From DASXVX01 sp036504075 (GTDB lineage: Bacteria; Bacillota; Sulfobacillia; Symbiobacteriales; Symbiobacteriaceae), in NCBI GenBank assembly GCA_036504075.1, contig DASXVX010000097.1, forward strand, positions 1 to 64,000: a stretch of 64,000 nucleotides of DNA, given 5' to 3'. The translations under genes and the position numbers were made by a program. Shown here in pieces: positions 49,438 through 57,833 of the stretch (position 1 is the first letter of the stretch; every line of letters begins with the position of its first letter). The notes beneath the pieces were generated by a model. It was not told the origin of the DNA. It searched no databases and saw only the letters and a program-made list of their open reading frames with translations.

Positions 49438-52158
49438 GTGCCGGCAGAGTTTGCGTTGGTGTTGCATGCCCACTTGCCGTACATACGTCCGTCGGGGCGG
49501 GAGATTCTGGAGGAGCGCTGGCTCTACGAGGCGGTGGCAGAGAGTTATCTGCCGCTGGTGTGGGCGCTGGAACGATTGCAGAACGATACGATTCCGGCCC
49601 GGGTGACGATTTCGCTTTCCGGCCCGCTGCTCTCCATGCTGGCCGACCGGGGGCTCATGGCCCGCTGCCGGACGCACCTGGCCCACCGCCTGGAGCTGGC
49701 CGAGCGCGAAGCCGCGAAGGCCCAGGGCGGGCCGTTCGCGGCGGCGGCGACATACCACCGGTACCGGTTCAAGGCGCTGGTGGACGACTTGGATTTTCGT
49801 GGGGGCGACCTGCTGGCCGCCTTCCGGTCGTTGCAGGACGCGGGCGTGGTGGAACTGATTACGGCGGCGGGCACGCATGCCTGTTTGCCACTGCTTGGCT
49901 CGGACGCCGCCCGGGCCGCCCACCTGGAGGCGGCGGCGGCTGAGTACGCGCGCCACTTCGGGCAGCGGCCGGCGGGCGTCTGGCTCCCGGAGTGCGCCTA
50001 TGCGCCGGGACTCGACCACCTGCTCGCGGCGGCGGGTCTGGGTTGGTTTGTCGCCGAGGCTTCGACCGTCGCGGCCGCCTACCCGCCGGTGGACGGAGCG
50101 GTCGTGCTAACGCCCGCCGGCGTGGCCGCCTTTGCCCGCGATACCGCCGCCTCCCGCCAGGTGTGGGACCGCAAGAGCGGCTACCCCGGCGACCCGGCCT
50201 ACCGGGAATTCTACAAAGACGTCGGGTACGAACTGCCCCTGGCGGAAGTGGCTCCCTGGCTGGTGGAGGGGATTCGCGGTGACACGGGGCTGAAGTATTA
50301 CCGGATTACCGGCGCCGGGCTTGACCTGGGGGCGAAGCAGCCGTACGACCCGGAGACGGCGCTGGACCGGACGCAGGAGCACGCCCGCCACTTTGCCCGC
50401 CTGCTTCAGGACCGCAGCGGCCTGGTGGTGGCGCCTTTTGACGCCGAACTCTTCGGCCACTGGTGGTTTGAAGGGCCGCTCTGGATTGAGGCACTCTACC
50501 GGGAGCTGGCCGCCGGGGCCGGGGCTGGGGCCGGAGCCGGCGGCGTCCGACCGGTGACGCCCTCGGAGTGGCTGGGTGCGCATTCCGACCTGCCCATCGC
50601 CCGCCTGCCGGCCGGGTCCTGGGGCGACGGGGGCGACTACCGGGTTTGGGTTTCTGCCGACAACGACTGGCTCTGGCCGCAGGTGCACGACGCCGAGCGG
50701 CGGATGCTGGCACTGATCGACCGGGGCGACATTTCGCAGGCCGCGCTGGACCAGATGGCGCGGGAACTGTTGCTGGCCGAGGCTTCCGACTGGCCGTTCA
50801 TTCTCTATTTCCACACGGCGACCGAGTACGCCAAAGGCCGGGTCCGGCGGCATTTGGACCGGTTCCGCTCGCTGGCCGCCGGCCGGGCGATCCCCAGCCG
50901 ATACCAGGGGGAGGACGGCATTTTCCCGGGGCTGAACGCCCGGACGCTCTTCCGCAAGCGCCCGCCGGTCCCGGCGGCCGGCCCGCTCCGGGTGCTGATG
51001 CTCGCCTGGGAGTTCCCGCCCAACCATGTGGGCGGGCTGGGCGTCCATGTGCATGACCTGGGCGCAGCCCTGGCGGCGGCGGGCCACCGGGTCCACGTGG
51101 TCACCGTGGCCGACGGCCCGAACGGCGCACCCGGCACCAGCAAAACCAAGGGCATGACGGTCCACCGGGTGGCGCGCCCGCCCGAGGAAGGGAACTTCCT
51201 GGCCTGGACTTACCGGCTCAATCAGAGCATGGTCGCCGCGGCCTTGAAGCTGGCCGATGCGCACGGGCCGTTCGACGTGGTCCATAGCCACGACTGGCTG
51301 GTGGGCCAGGCGGGCATGGCGCTCAAGGCCCGCTGGGGTTCCGAGTTTATCGCGACGATTCACGCCACGGAGAAAGGCCGTAACGGGACCATTCGGGAGC
51401 CCATTCAGCAGGCGATTCACGATGAGGAGTGGCTGCTCACCACCGCCGCCGACCGGGTGATCACGGTTTCCCAGGCCATGGCGCGCGAGGTCTCTGAATC
51501 TTTTCGGGTCACGCCGACGGTCATTTACAATGGGGTCGACCTGCCGGATGCCACGCCTGCCGGGCCGCCGCCCCAGCCGCTGGACGCTCCGTACTTCTTC
51601 TACATCGGGCGGCTGGTGCCGGAGAAAGGCGTGCAGGTGGCGATTGAAGCATTGAGCCGGATGGAAAGCCGGGCGCACCTGGTGGTGGCCGGCAGGGGAC
51701 CCATGGAAGGCGAGTTGAAGCGGCTGGCCACGCAGCGTGGCGTAGCTGGCCGGGTCCACTTGGTGGGCCGGGTCTCCGACCGGGAGAAAGACGCCTGGCT
51801 GCACTACGCGGCGGCCGGGCTGGTGCCGAGCCTGTACGAACCGTTCGGCATCGTCGCCCTGGAGGTAATGGCCGCCGGCGTGCCGGCAGTGGTGGGCGAC
51901 ACCGGCGGGCTGGCGGAAATCGTGACCTCCGGCGTCGACGGCATCAAAGTGCCGCCGGGCGATGCCGGGGCGCTGGCGACGGCCATGGACTGGCTGCTGT
52001 TCCACCCGGAGCAGGCCCGGGGGCTGGGCTGGGCCGGGCGGGACCGGGCGGCCGGGCGGTTCGGCTGGCCGGCAATCGCGGCTGAGACCGTGGCCGTTTA
52101 CCGGGGGCCGGCGGCGATACCGGCGTTGGCCGAGGTGGCAGCGGCCCGACAGGACTGA
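49438..52158 (+). CDS. GH57 1,4-alpha-glucan branching enzyme fused to GT4 glycosyltransferase
   Basis: Residues 1 to about 510 form a GH57/DUF1957 branching enzyme: LVLHAHLPYIRP, the nucleophile in GVWLPECAYAPG, the acid/base Asp in APFDAELFGHWW. Residues about 515-900 form a GT-B glycosyltransferase of family 4: MLAWEFPPNHVGGLG, YIGRLVPEKGVQ and PSLYEPFGIVALE. A single chain could both extend and branch an alpha-glucan. GTG 49438 is preferred because GGAGG lies seven bases before it; ATG 49432 is too close. A low-complexity Ala/Gly stretch lies near residue 360. Confidence 0.9.
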   Translation: MPAEFALVLHAHLPYIRPSGREILEERWLYEAVAESYLPLVWALERLQNDTIPARVTISLSGPLLSMLADRGLMARCRTHLAHRLELAEREAAKAQGGPFAAAATYHRYRFKALVDDLDFRGGDLLAAFRSLQDAGVVELITAAGTHACLPLLGSDAARAAHLEAAAAEYARHFGQRPAGVWLPECAYAPGLDHLLAAAGLGWFVAEASTVAAAYPPVDGAVVLTPAGVAAFARDTAASRQVWDRKSGYPGDPAYREFYKDVGYELPLAEVAPWLVEGIRGDTGLKYYRITGAGLDLGAKQPYDPETALDRTQEHARHFARLLQDRSGLVVAPFDAELFGHWWFEGPLWIEALYRELAAGAGAGAGAGGVRPVTPSEWLGAHSDLPIARLPAGSWGDGGDYRVWVSADNDWLWPQVHDAERRMLALIDRGDISQAALDQMARELLLAEASDWPFILYFHTATEYAKGRVRRHLDRFRSLAAGRAIPSRYQGEDGIFPGLNARTLFRKRPPVPAAGPLRVLMLAWEFPPNHVGGLGVHVHDLGAALAAAGHRVHVVTVADGPNGAPGTSKTKGMTVHRVARPPEEGNFLAWTYRLNQSMVAAALKLADAHGPFDVVHSHDWLVGQAGMALKARWGSEFIATIHATEKGRNGTIREPIQQAIHDEEWLLTTAADRVITVSQAMAREVSESFRVTPTVIYNGVDLPDATPAGPPPQPLDAPYFFYIGRLVPEKGVQVAIEALSRMESRAHLVVAGRGPMEGELKRLATQRGVAGRVHLVGRVSDREKDAWLHYAAAGLVPSLYEPFGIVALEVMAAGVPAVVGDTGGLAEIVTSGVDGIKVPPGDAGALATAMDWLLFHPEQARGLGWAGRDRAAGRFGWPAIAAETVAVYRGPAAIPALAEVAAARQD

Positions 52159-52179
52159 GCAACGTTCCAGGGCGCGCAA

Positions 52180-52216
52180 AAGGCTACAGGGGCGCAAACC
52201 CTGTAGCCTTCTTCCG
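52180..52216. terminator. bidirectional terminator
   Basis: A perfect 12-bp stem (arm AAGGCTACAGGG) has T-rich sequence on both sides (CTTCTTCC forward, TTTTGC reverse). It lies between the convergent branching-enzyme fusion and the GGDEF-EAL gene. Confidence 0.85.
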
Positions 52217-52223
52217 TGACCTG

Positions 52224-55200
52224 TCATGAGCGTTGAGACCTGACGTCAGAAGTGGGATGTGGGGCTGGGCGGCCAATGTGGTAGCCCTGGGCGAAATCGA
52301 CGCCGTACGATCTGAGCAGCGCCACCGTCTGTTCATCCTGAACGAATTCGGCCACCGCCGTCTTGCCCAGCCGGCGGGCCACTTCCACCATGGCCTTCAC
52401 CAACTCCTGGTCCACAGGGTCGTGCGGCAATCGCTCGATGAAGCTGCCGTCGATCTTCAGGGAGTTCACCGGTAAATGTTTGAGGTAATAAAAGGATGAC
52501 CAGGCGGAGCCGAAATCGTCCAGGGCGAAGGAGCAGCCCAGGTTCTGCAGGGTCTCCACGAACAGGCGGGCCTGTGCCATGTCGGCGATCGCTGCGGTCT
52601 CAGTCACTTCCAGGATCAGCAGCGATGGGTCGATCCCGGTGCGGGCCAGTTCGTCCCGGACCATGACCGGGAACTCCTGGTCGCCCAGGGTTTTACCGGA
52701 GAGGTTTACGTTCAGCCGGAGTTCCGTACCGGTCTCCTGGCTCGCCGCGATCAACCGGATGGCCTCCTTGACCACCCACCGGTCGATGGCGCCGATGAGG
52801 CCGAACTGTTCCGCGATCGGCAGGAAAACCCCGGGGTAAATCAGCGAACCGTCGTCGCCCGGCAGCCGGAGCAACAGCTCGTACTGCTCCACCCGGTTCT
52901 CCTTGAGCGAGAGCAGGGGCTGAAAGTGGAGCAGGAACCGGTCGTGCTCAAGGGCCTCCCGGATCCGGGTCTCCCAGTTGAGCTTGTGCTCCACCTGGGC
53001 GAGGCGGCCCCCGTCGGGCGTGTAGACGCAGACGCCGTTGCGCCCGGACTCCTTGGCCTGGTACATCGCCAGGTCTGCCCGGGACAGCAGCTCCTCAGCC
53101 GTGGTACCGTGATCCGGGAACAGGGCAACGCCGATGGAGGCGGTAATGCCCACGGGGTAGCCATTAACGATTTGGACGTGGTCCCGGATCGCCCGGAGCA
53201 AGTCGCCAGCCACTTTTTCGGCGCTGGGGGCATCCGTTTGCGGCAGCAGAATGGCAAACTCGTCGCCGCCGAGCCGGGCGACGGTATCGGTCTGGCGGAG
53301 GCGCCGCCGCAGCAAGGAACTCAGGCTCTCGAGCAACTGGTCGCCGGTCCGGTGGCCCAGGCTGTCGTTTATATACTTGAACTGATCCAGGTCGAGGAAG
53401 AGCAGGGCGCCGGCGGTCTCATACCGGCGGGACAAGGCCAGTTGCTGCTCCAGCTCTTCCCGAAAGCGACGCCGGTTGTACAGGTCCGTGAGGGGGTCAT
53501 AATCGGCGAGGTGGAGCAACTGCTCCTCGTCCCGCCGCCGCTCCGTAATGTCTTGCACATGGGTGATGAACTGCACGGGTTTGCCGTCCGGACCCCGGAC
53601 CGCCGAAACGTTCACCTGGGTCCAGACGATCTGCCCGGACTGGTGATAGTAGCGCTTGTCCGTTTGGAACGAGTCCAGCTTGCCATCCCACATTTGGTCC
53701 AGGAAGGCCCCTTCCGTAGCCAGATCATCCGGATGGGTGGTCTTCGCCCTGCCGGCGCCGACCAATTCGCTTTCGGTGTAGCCGAGCATGCTGCAAAATG
53801 CCCGATTGACCCGCCAGATCCGGTCATCCGGACCCCCTAGCGTCATGCCGATAGGGGCATCGTCAAAAGCCATGCGAAAGCGGCCTTCGCTGGCCTCCAG
53901 CTCGTCTCGCTGGGCCATGAGAATATCGCTTTGCTGGATGAGCGCCTCGTGCTGAGAGGTAAGCTCCTCCTGTTGAGCCGTTAACTCTTCGCTCTGGGAA
54001 AGCAGGATGGCGTTGGCCAGCTGGAGTTCCACGTGCCGGGAGGCCACTTCCCGATGGGCGGCGGCCAGTTCGTGCACCTGCAGGCGTTGAGCGCCGGCCG
54101 CCCTCACACCGGCTATGCCGGTCCCGGTGAGCACCAGCACCATCACGCCGGTGTTTCCCAGCACCAGCGTGAGCTCTCGGCCACTAAGCCAGGTGTCAAG
54201 GCCGCTCAGGCAGGCGATGGCGACGACCAGCGCCAGCAAGTAACGCCCCGATTGTTCGCCGTTGGTGCGAGCCGCCGCCAGGGGAATGAGCGTCAACAGC
54301 GGCAGAATGGCCAGGTGGATGGAGCCCGAGTCCGACATGATGATACTGGAGGCCACCGTGAGGAAAAGCAGGTGTATCGTCAGCCGCCGTGGTGGGGTGC
54401 CGGCGTTTGGGAAGGACCAGTGGACGATCACATTGTAGACCGTGATCACCAGCACAAACAGGTTTGACCGCAACGGCGAATGGACGGCGGCGTCGCCGCC
54501 CAGGGCGGTCAGCGCCACGACCACCAGGGTCATCACCCAAAGCCAGGTCTCCAGCACCCGCTCCATTTCAGCGGGCCAGGGGTCTGCTTCGCCCGCCTGC
54601 GGGGCATGCTCTCCCGAAGGGTGGAGCGCACCGAAAATAGAACGGCCCTGGGTCAAGACGGCGAAAATCCAGACCGACCAGCCGGCCACGCCGTTCCAAG
54701 CCGCGGTGCGAATGAAGGTAACCGTCAGAACCACAGGCAGCAGTACGGCCACACCCCGTCGCGCCCATTCCGCCCAGCCGTGGGTGCGAAAACCAAAGTA
54801 CGGAACCATGAGCGCAAGCGCACCGATTATGCCGAAAATGCCGACTAAGGGGAGAATCTCTTTAATCGGGGCAAAGGCCAGCGAATTGAACCGCTCCGGC
54901 AGAACCAGCATGACCGCACCGGTAGCCGCCTGAATCATGGCCAGGGCCGGTGCCAAAAGTTCCTCCCGGGCGTTCACCCAGGGCAGCACCAGGAGCGCGG
55001 CGGCGGTGACGGCATAGTTGATCATGCCGCTCAAGCCGCCGAAGGACCAGAGATGTCGGGCAAAAATGAGGAGCGGCGTCGCCGGCAGCAGGGGAATGGC
55101 CCGCTGGACCCAGGGCGGCAGCGGGTAGCGGACCATCAGCAGCAGCGCGATGCCACCGGCCACGAAGCCGGCAGAAAGGTAGGGAAACCAGGGAATCAGT

Positions 55201-55319
55201 GCGCCGTACAGCGCAGCAGGGAACTCCTCCGGGAAGAAGTAAATACTGAGTCCGGTGAAGATCTCCATGGCGGCTGCAGTAACTAACAGTCGGGCGGAGC
55301 GAAAAGTGGTATGGCGCAT
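52224..55319 (-). CDS. membrane PAS-GGDEF-EAL cyclic-di-GMP protein
   Basis: The 1031-residue product has about ten membrane helices (about 1-410), a coiled coil rich in Gln/Glu (about 430-480) and a PAS domain (about 480-600). A GGDEF domain with the intact RLGGDEFAIL site follows (about 680), then an EAL domain. The EAL signature reads YELLLRL, but NVNLSG, EVTET and DDFGSAWSS metal and substrate residues are kept. It may make or degrade c-di-GMP in response to a membrane signal. ATG 55319 follows GGGGG. No c-di-GMP effector is nearby. Confidence 0.88.
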   Translation of the reverse strand: MRHTTFRSARLLVTAAAMEIFTGLSIYFFPEEFPAALYGALIPWFPYLSAGFVAGGIALLLMVRYPLPPWVQRAIPLLPATPLLIFARHLWSFGGLSGMINYAVTAAALLVLPWVNAREELLAPALAMIQAATGAVMLVLPERFNSLAFAPIKEILPLVGIFGIIGALALMVPYFGFRTHGWAEWARRGVAVLLPVVLTVTFIRTAAWNGVAGWSVWIFAVLTQGRSIFGALHPSGEHAPQAGEADPWPAEMERVLETWLWVMTLVVVALTALGGDAAVHSPLRSNLFVLVITVYNVIVHWSFPNAGTPPRRLTIHLLFLTVASSIIMSDSGSIHLAILPLLTLIPLAAARTNGEQSGRYLLALVVAIACLSGLDTWLSGRELTLVLGNTGVMVLVLTGTGIAGVRAAGAQRLQVHELAAAHREVASRHVELQLANAILLSQSEELTAQQEELTSQHEALIQQSDILMAQRDELEASEGRFRMAFDDAPIGMTLGGPDDRIWRVNRAFCSMLGYTESELVGAGRAKTTHPDDLATEGAFLDQMWDGKLDSFQTDKRYYHQSGQIVWTQVNVSAVRGPDGKPVQFITHVQDITERRRDEEQLLHLADYDPLTDLYNRRRFREELEQQLALSRRYETAGALLFLDLDQFKYINDSLGHRTGDQLLESLSSLLRRRLRQTDTVARLGGDEFAILLPQTDAPSAEKVAGDLLRAIRDHVQIVNGYPVGITASIGVALFPDHGTTAEELLSRADLAMYQAKESGRNGVCVYTPDGGRLAQVEHKLNWETRIREALEHDRFLLHFQPLLSLKENRVEQYELLLRLPGDDGSLIYPGVFLPIAEQFGLIGAIDRWVVKEAIRLIAASQETGTELRLNVNLSGKTLGDQEFPVMVRDELARTGIDPSLLILEVTETAAIADMAQARLFVETLQNLGCSFALDDFGSAWSSFYYLKHLPVNSLKIDGSFIERLPHDPVDQELVKAMVEVARRLGKTAVAEFVQDEQTVALLRSYGVDFAQGYHIGRPAPHPTSDVRSQRS

Positions 55320-55446
55320 GGTGCAACCCCCGTATGGAGTACTGACTCTATTCTTGCATAGGAAGTGAATAGTTCCAATACAAAAACGAAAAGGCACAGA
55401 TAGTTATTGGACGCTTTGAGGAACGGAGTGTGGCTCTGACGGAAGG

Positions 55447-55656
55447 GTGGGGGAAATGGCCGGTTCGATGGCGGGGCGGGGATTTGAGCCAAGTGCGTTG
55501 CGGCGCTACGAATTGCTGTCAGAAAATACGCGGGACATCGTGCTGTTCATCCATCCGGACGGGCACATTTTGGAGGCGAACCGGGCGGCAGTGCTGGCGT
55601 TCGCACAAGGGTTCCACTGGGGCGGTCCTGCCCCGGTGGTGGCGAAAGTGCGGTAG
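55447..55656 (+). pseudogene. truncated PAS-domain gene
   Basis: A 69-residue frame contains only the first half of a PAS domain (YELLSENTRDIVLFIHPDGHIL, then EANRAAVLAF) and then stops. Full PAS sensors continue with another 60 residues and an output domain. It is most likely the remnant of a sensor or diguanylate cyclase gene whose rest has been deleted. GTG 55447 or ATG 55456 could have been its start. Confidence 0.55.
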
Positions 55657-55695
55657 CGGTCCGAGCGTCCCGGGCCGGGTGCCGGACGGTAAACG

Positions 55696-55730
55696 AAACG
55701 CCGCTGACCTGAGACAGGCCGGCGGCGTTT
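55696..55730. terminator. hairpin between convergent units
   Basis: AAACGCCGC pairs perfectly with GCGGCGTTT (9 bp). It lies nine bases from the stop of the reverse-strand glutamate-synthase-like gene and probably ends that transcript. Confidence 0.65.
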
Positions 55731-55738
55731 GCGCGTCT

Positions 55739-57145
55739 TCAGTGGAACAACTGGTCCGCCGGAATCTCCCGGGCCGCCGGCTCCACGGCCCACGGGGCCG
55801 GAACGCCCGTCTTCTGCTGTTCGGGCGGCAAGCCGGCATAGTCTACGCCCAGCACCCGGGCCAAGCCGGCGTCCACGCAAACCAGGTCGGACCGGTCGAA
55901 CTGGGCCAAGTCGGTTTTGCCCAGGGCGTAGGCCACCAGTTTCATCTCGTCGGTGCAGGACTTGAGGAACTTGGCCAGGTGCTCGGCGGCCTTCTCCACG
56001 TGCAGGTCTTCCTTGAACTTGCCCAGGTAAAGCACCATCTGCGTAGCCGGCTCCCAGGGGCCGGCTTTGGTCATTTGCGCCTGCATCATGCCCACCAGGG
56101 CGATGGAGCCAATGTAGACGGCATCTGCCCCCAGAGCCATGGCTTTGAGGAAGTGGCCGGGGGTGGTGAGGCCGCCCGCCGCGATGATCGAGACGTCGCG
56201 CTTTTGCCCCCGCCGCTCAAGAAACTGGGCGGCCCGTGACAGGGCGTGGAGCGTCGGCAGGCCGACGTCGTCCTGCAGGGTGGGCGGGCCGCCGTGGGTG
56301 CCGGCCTCGGCGCCGTCGATCACCACGAAGTCGACCGGGGCCTCCAGGGCGACGGCCAGTTCCCGCTCCAGCCAGTGGCTGGCGGCAAACTTGAGGCCCA
56401 CCGGCACGCCATACCCGTCCTTGAGCTTGCGGACCAGGGCGATGAAGTCGGCCGGGGTGTCCACGCCCGGCAGCCGGGTGTGAATCTGGGAGTCCTGGCC
56501 GGGTTGGAGGCCGTGCAGCTTGCGCGAGTACTCCCCGATTTGCACGGAGGCGGTGCCCATGGGGGCGGCCGCCTGGGCGCCCTGGCCCAGCTGGATTTCG
56601 ATGGCATCCAGCTGGCTGAGCGAGGCGGGGTCGTTCATCCAACCGCCCCGGTTGTACTGCCCGATGAAATACCTGGCCGCCGCCCGCTCCTCGGGCACCA
56701 GCGGTGCCTCGCCGGAGTTGGTGGCGGTGCCGGCCATGGTGGCGCCTTTGGCCAGGGCGACCTTCGCCTTCAGGCTGAGTGCCGACCCGAAAGACATGCC
56801 GGTGATCAGAATCGGAATCTCCAGTTCGAGCGGGCGCTTCGCCCGGGGGCCGATGACGGTGGTGGCGTTAATCTCCACGCCGTCCTGGGTCGGCAACTTG
56901 TGCAGGGTCACCGGGTTCAGCAGCAGCTTCGACCATTCGGAGAGCACGACCGGGCTGCCCAGCGGCCGGTTGATGGGCTTGCCGGTCTCGGCCCGCATGC
57001 CGGCCTCGACGACTTGCCGCAGCCCCAGTTTTTGAAAGACGCTGACCATGGCGGTGATATTTTCGGTGTACGGGTCCTGCATCATCCGGGACAGCAGGCT
57101 GTCGACCATCCCGTTCGTCAGCCTGCGCATCAGACCGGCAAACAT
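55739..57145 (-). CDS. FMN-binding glutamate synthase family protein
   Basis: The 468-residue product matches the GltB central/FMN domain as a stand-alone protein: PILITGMSFGSALSLKAKVALAKGA, GTATNSGEAPLVPEE, IELKLGQGA-like IEIQLGQGAQAA, and the FMN/phosphate loop IAAGGLTTPGHFLKAMALGADAV. It lacks the amidotransferase domain and the usual Cys-rich Fe-S cluster motif of full glutamate synthase. The reaction is not known. It is followed upstream by two coat protein genes on the same strand. Confidence 0.8.
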   Translation of the reverse strand: MFAGLMRRLTNGMVDSLLSRMMQDPYTENITAMVSVFQKLGLRQVVEAGMRAETGKPINRPLGSPVVLSEWSKLLLNPVTLHKLPTQDGVEINATTVIGPRAKRPLELEIPILITGMSFGSALSLKAKVALAKGATMAGTATNSGEAPLVPEERAAARYFIGQYNRGGWMNDPASLSQLDAIEIQLGQGAQAAAPMGTASVQIGEYSRKLHGLQPGQDSQIHTRLPGVDTPADFIALVRKLKDGYGVPVGLKFAASHWLERELAVALEAPVDFVVIDGAEAGTHGGPPTLQDDVGLPTLHALSRAAQFLERRGQKRDVSIIAAGGLTTPGHFLKAMALGADAVYIGSIALVGMMQAQMTKAGPWEPATQMVLYLGKFKEDLHVEKAAEHLAKFLKSCTDEMKLVAYALGKTDLAQFDRSDLVCVDAGLARVLGVDYAGLPPEQQKTGVPAPWAVEPAAREIPADQLFH

Positions 57146-57167
57146 GTCAGATCCCCCTTCCCGGCCT

Positions 57168-57467
57168 TCAGGTGCTTAACTCGGGCCGGCGGACCTGCTT
57201 CTGCTCCCACTTGATCAGTTCGCCTTCAATCGCCTGCTGCCCGGCCACCGGCGTCTGGTACCAGTTCCGCTCGTGCATGGCGTGAAAGACGCGATGGTGG
57301 AGCGTTTCCACTTGCTCGTGCAGGTTGTGCAGCGCCTTCCGCAGGTCCTGGTTCGCGCATTCCTGTTCGGCCATGAAGTAGGCCGTTCCGAGGTGCTTTT
57401 CCATGAGCAGCATGTCCTGCGTCCGTTCCTGGTCGGTGAGCGTCATATCGGCCTTCTGGATTTCCAC
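57168..57467 (-). CDS. CotF-like spore coat protein
   Basis: The 99-residue product is a four-helix ferritin-like Coat F domain: DMLLMEKHLGTAYFMAEQEC, NQDLRKALHNLHEQVETLHHRVF and the MHERNWY end. Such proteins assemble in the coat of spores. It is 13 bases downstream of a second, shorter protein of the same group, and both probably are mother-cell products. Confidence 0.78.
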   Translation of the reverse strand: MEIQKADMTLTDQERTQDMLLMEKHLGTAYFMAEQECANQDLRKALHNLHEQVETLHHRVFHAMHERNWYQTPVAGQQAIEGELIKWEQKQVRRPELST

Positions 57468-57480
57468 GGCGGTCGCCTCC

Positions 57481-57747
57481 TCAGTGTTGCTCCGAGACCC
57501 GTTCCGCCGGGGCAGCCGGCTGCTCCCGGGCCTGCTGTTCGCGGGCGGGCTTGCCCTGGTGGTTCCGGACCTGGTTCAGAAGGGCGTCCAGGTTGCGCTC
57601 GTGCACCTGGGCGGCTTCCCTAAAGATGTTCCGTAGCTGCTCGTCGCCGGCGTCGTTGGCGTAGAGCTTGCACTTTTTAACTGCCAGGGCTTCCGTGGAC
57701 AGAAGCTCCCGAACCTGCAGAAACTCCATCTGGGTGAGTTGATCCAA
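57481..57747 (-). CDS. small CotF-like spore coat protein
   Basis: The 88-residue product has the helical pattern LTQMEFLQVRELLSTEALAV, then KKCKLYANDAGDEQLRNIF and AAQVHERNLDALLNQV, followed by a Gln/Ala/Pro-rich tail. This is a common small coat-associated family in spore formers. The start is TTG 57747 behind GAGGAGG. It leads a two-gene coat unit that diverges from the pyruvate-oxidase-like gene. Confidence 0.75.
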   Translation of the reverse strand: MDQLTQMEFLQVRELLSTEALAVKKCKLYANDAGDEQLRNIFREAAQVHERNLDALLNQVRNHQGKPAREQQAREQPAAPAERVSEQH

Positions 57748-57833
57748 CCGGGCAACCTCCTCTGGGCGGGTTAGCGTTAGTATTCCCGGCGCTCGGGCTG
57801 GTCACTACTAATAGCCGGAGGGATCAGCGACAC

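Noticed and set aside
49438..52158. Two separate genes for branching enzyme and glycosyltransferase
   Set aside because: The frame is continuous without a stop, and no ribosome site or start lies at the domain junction, so a true fusion is supported.
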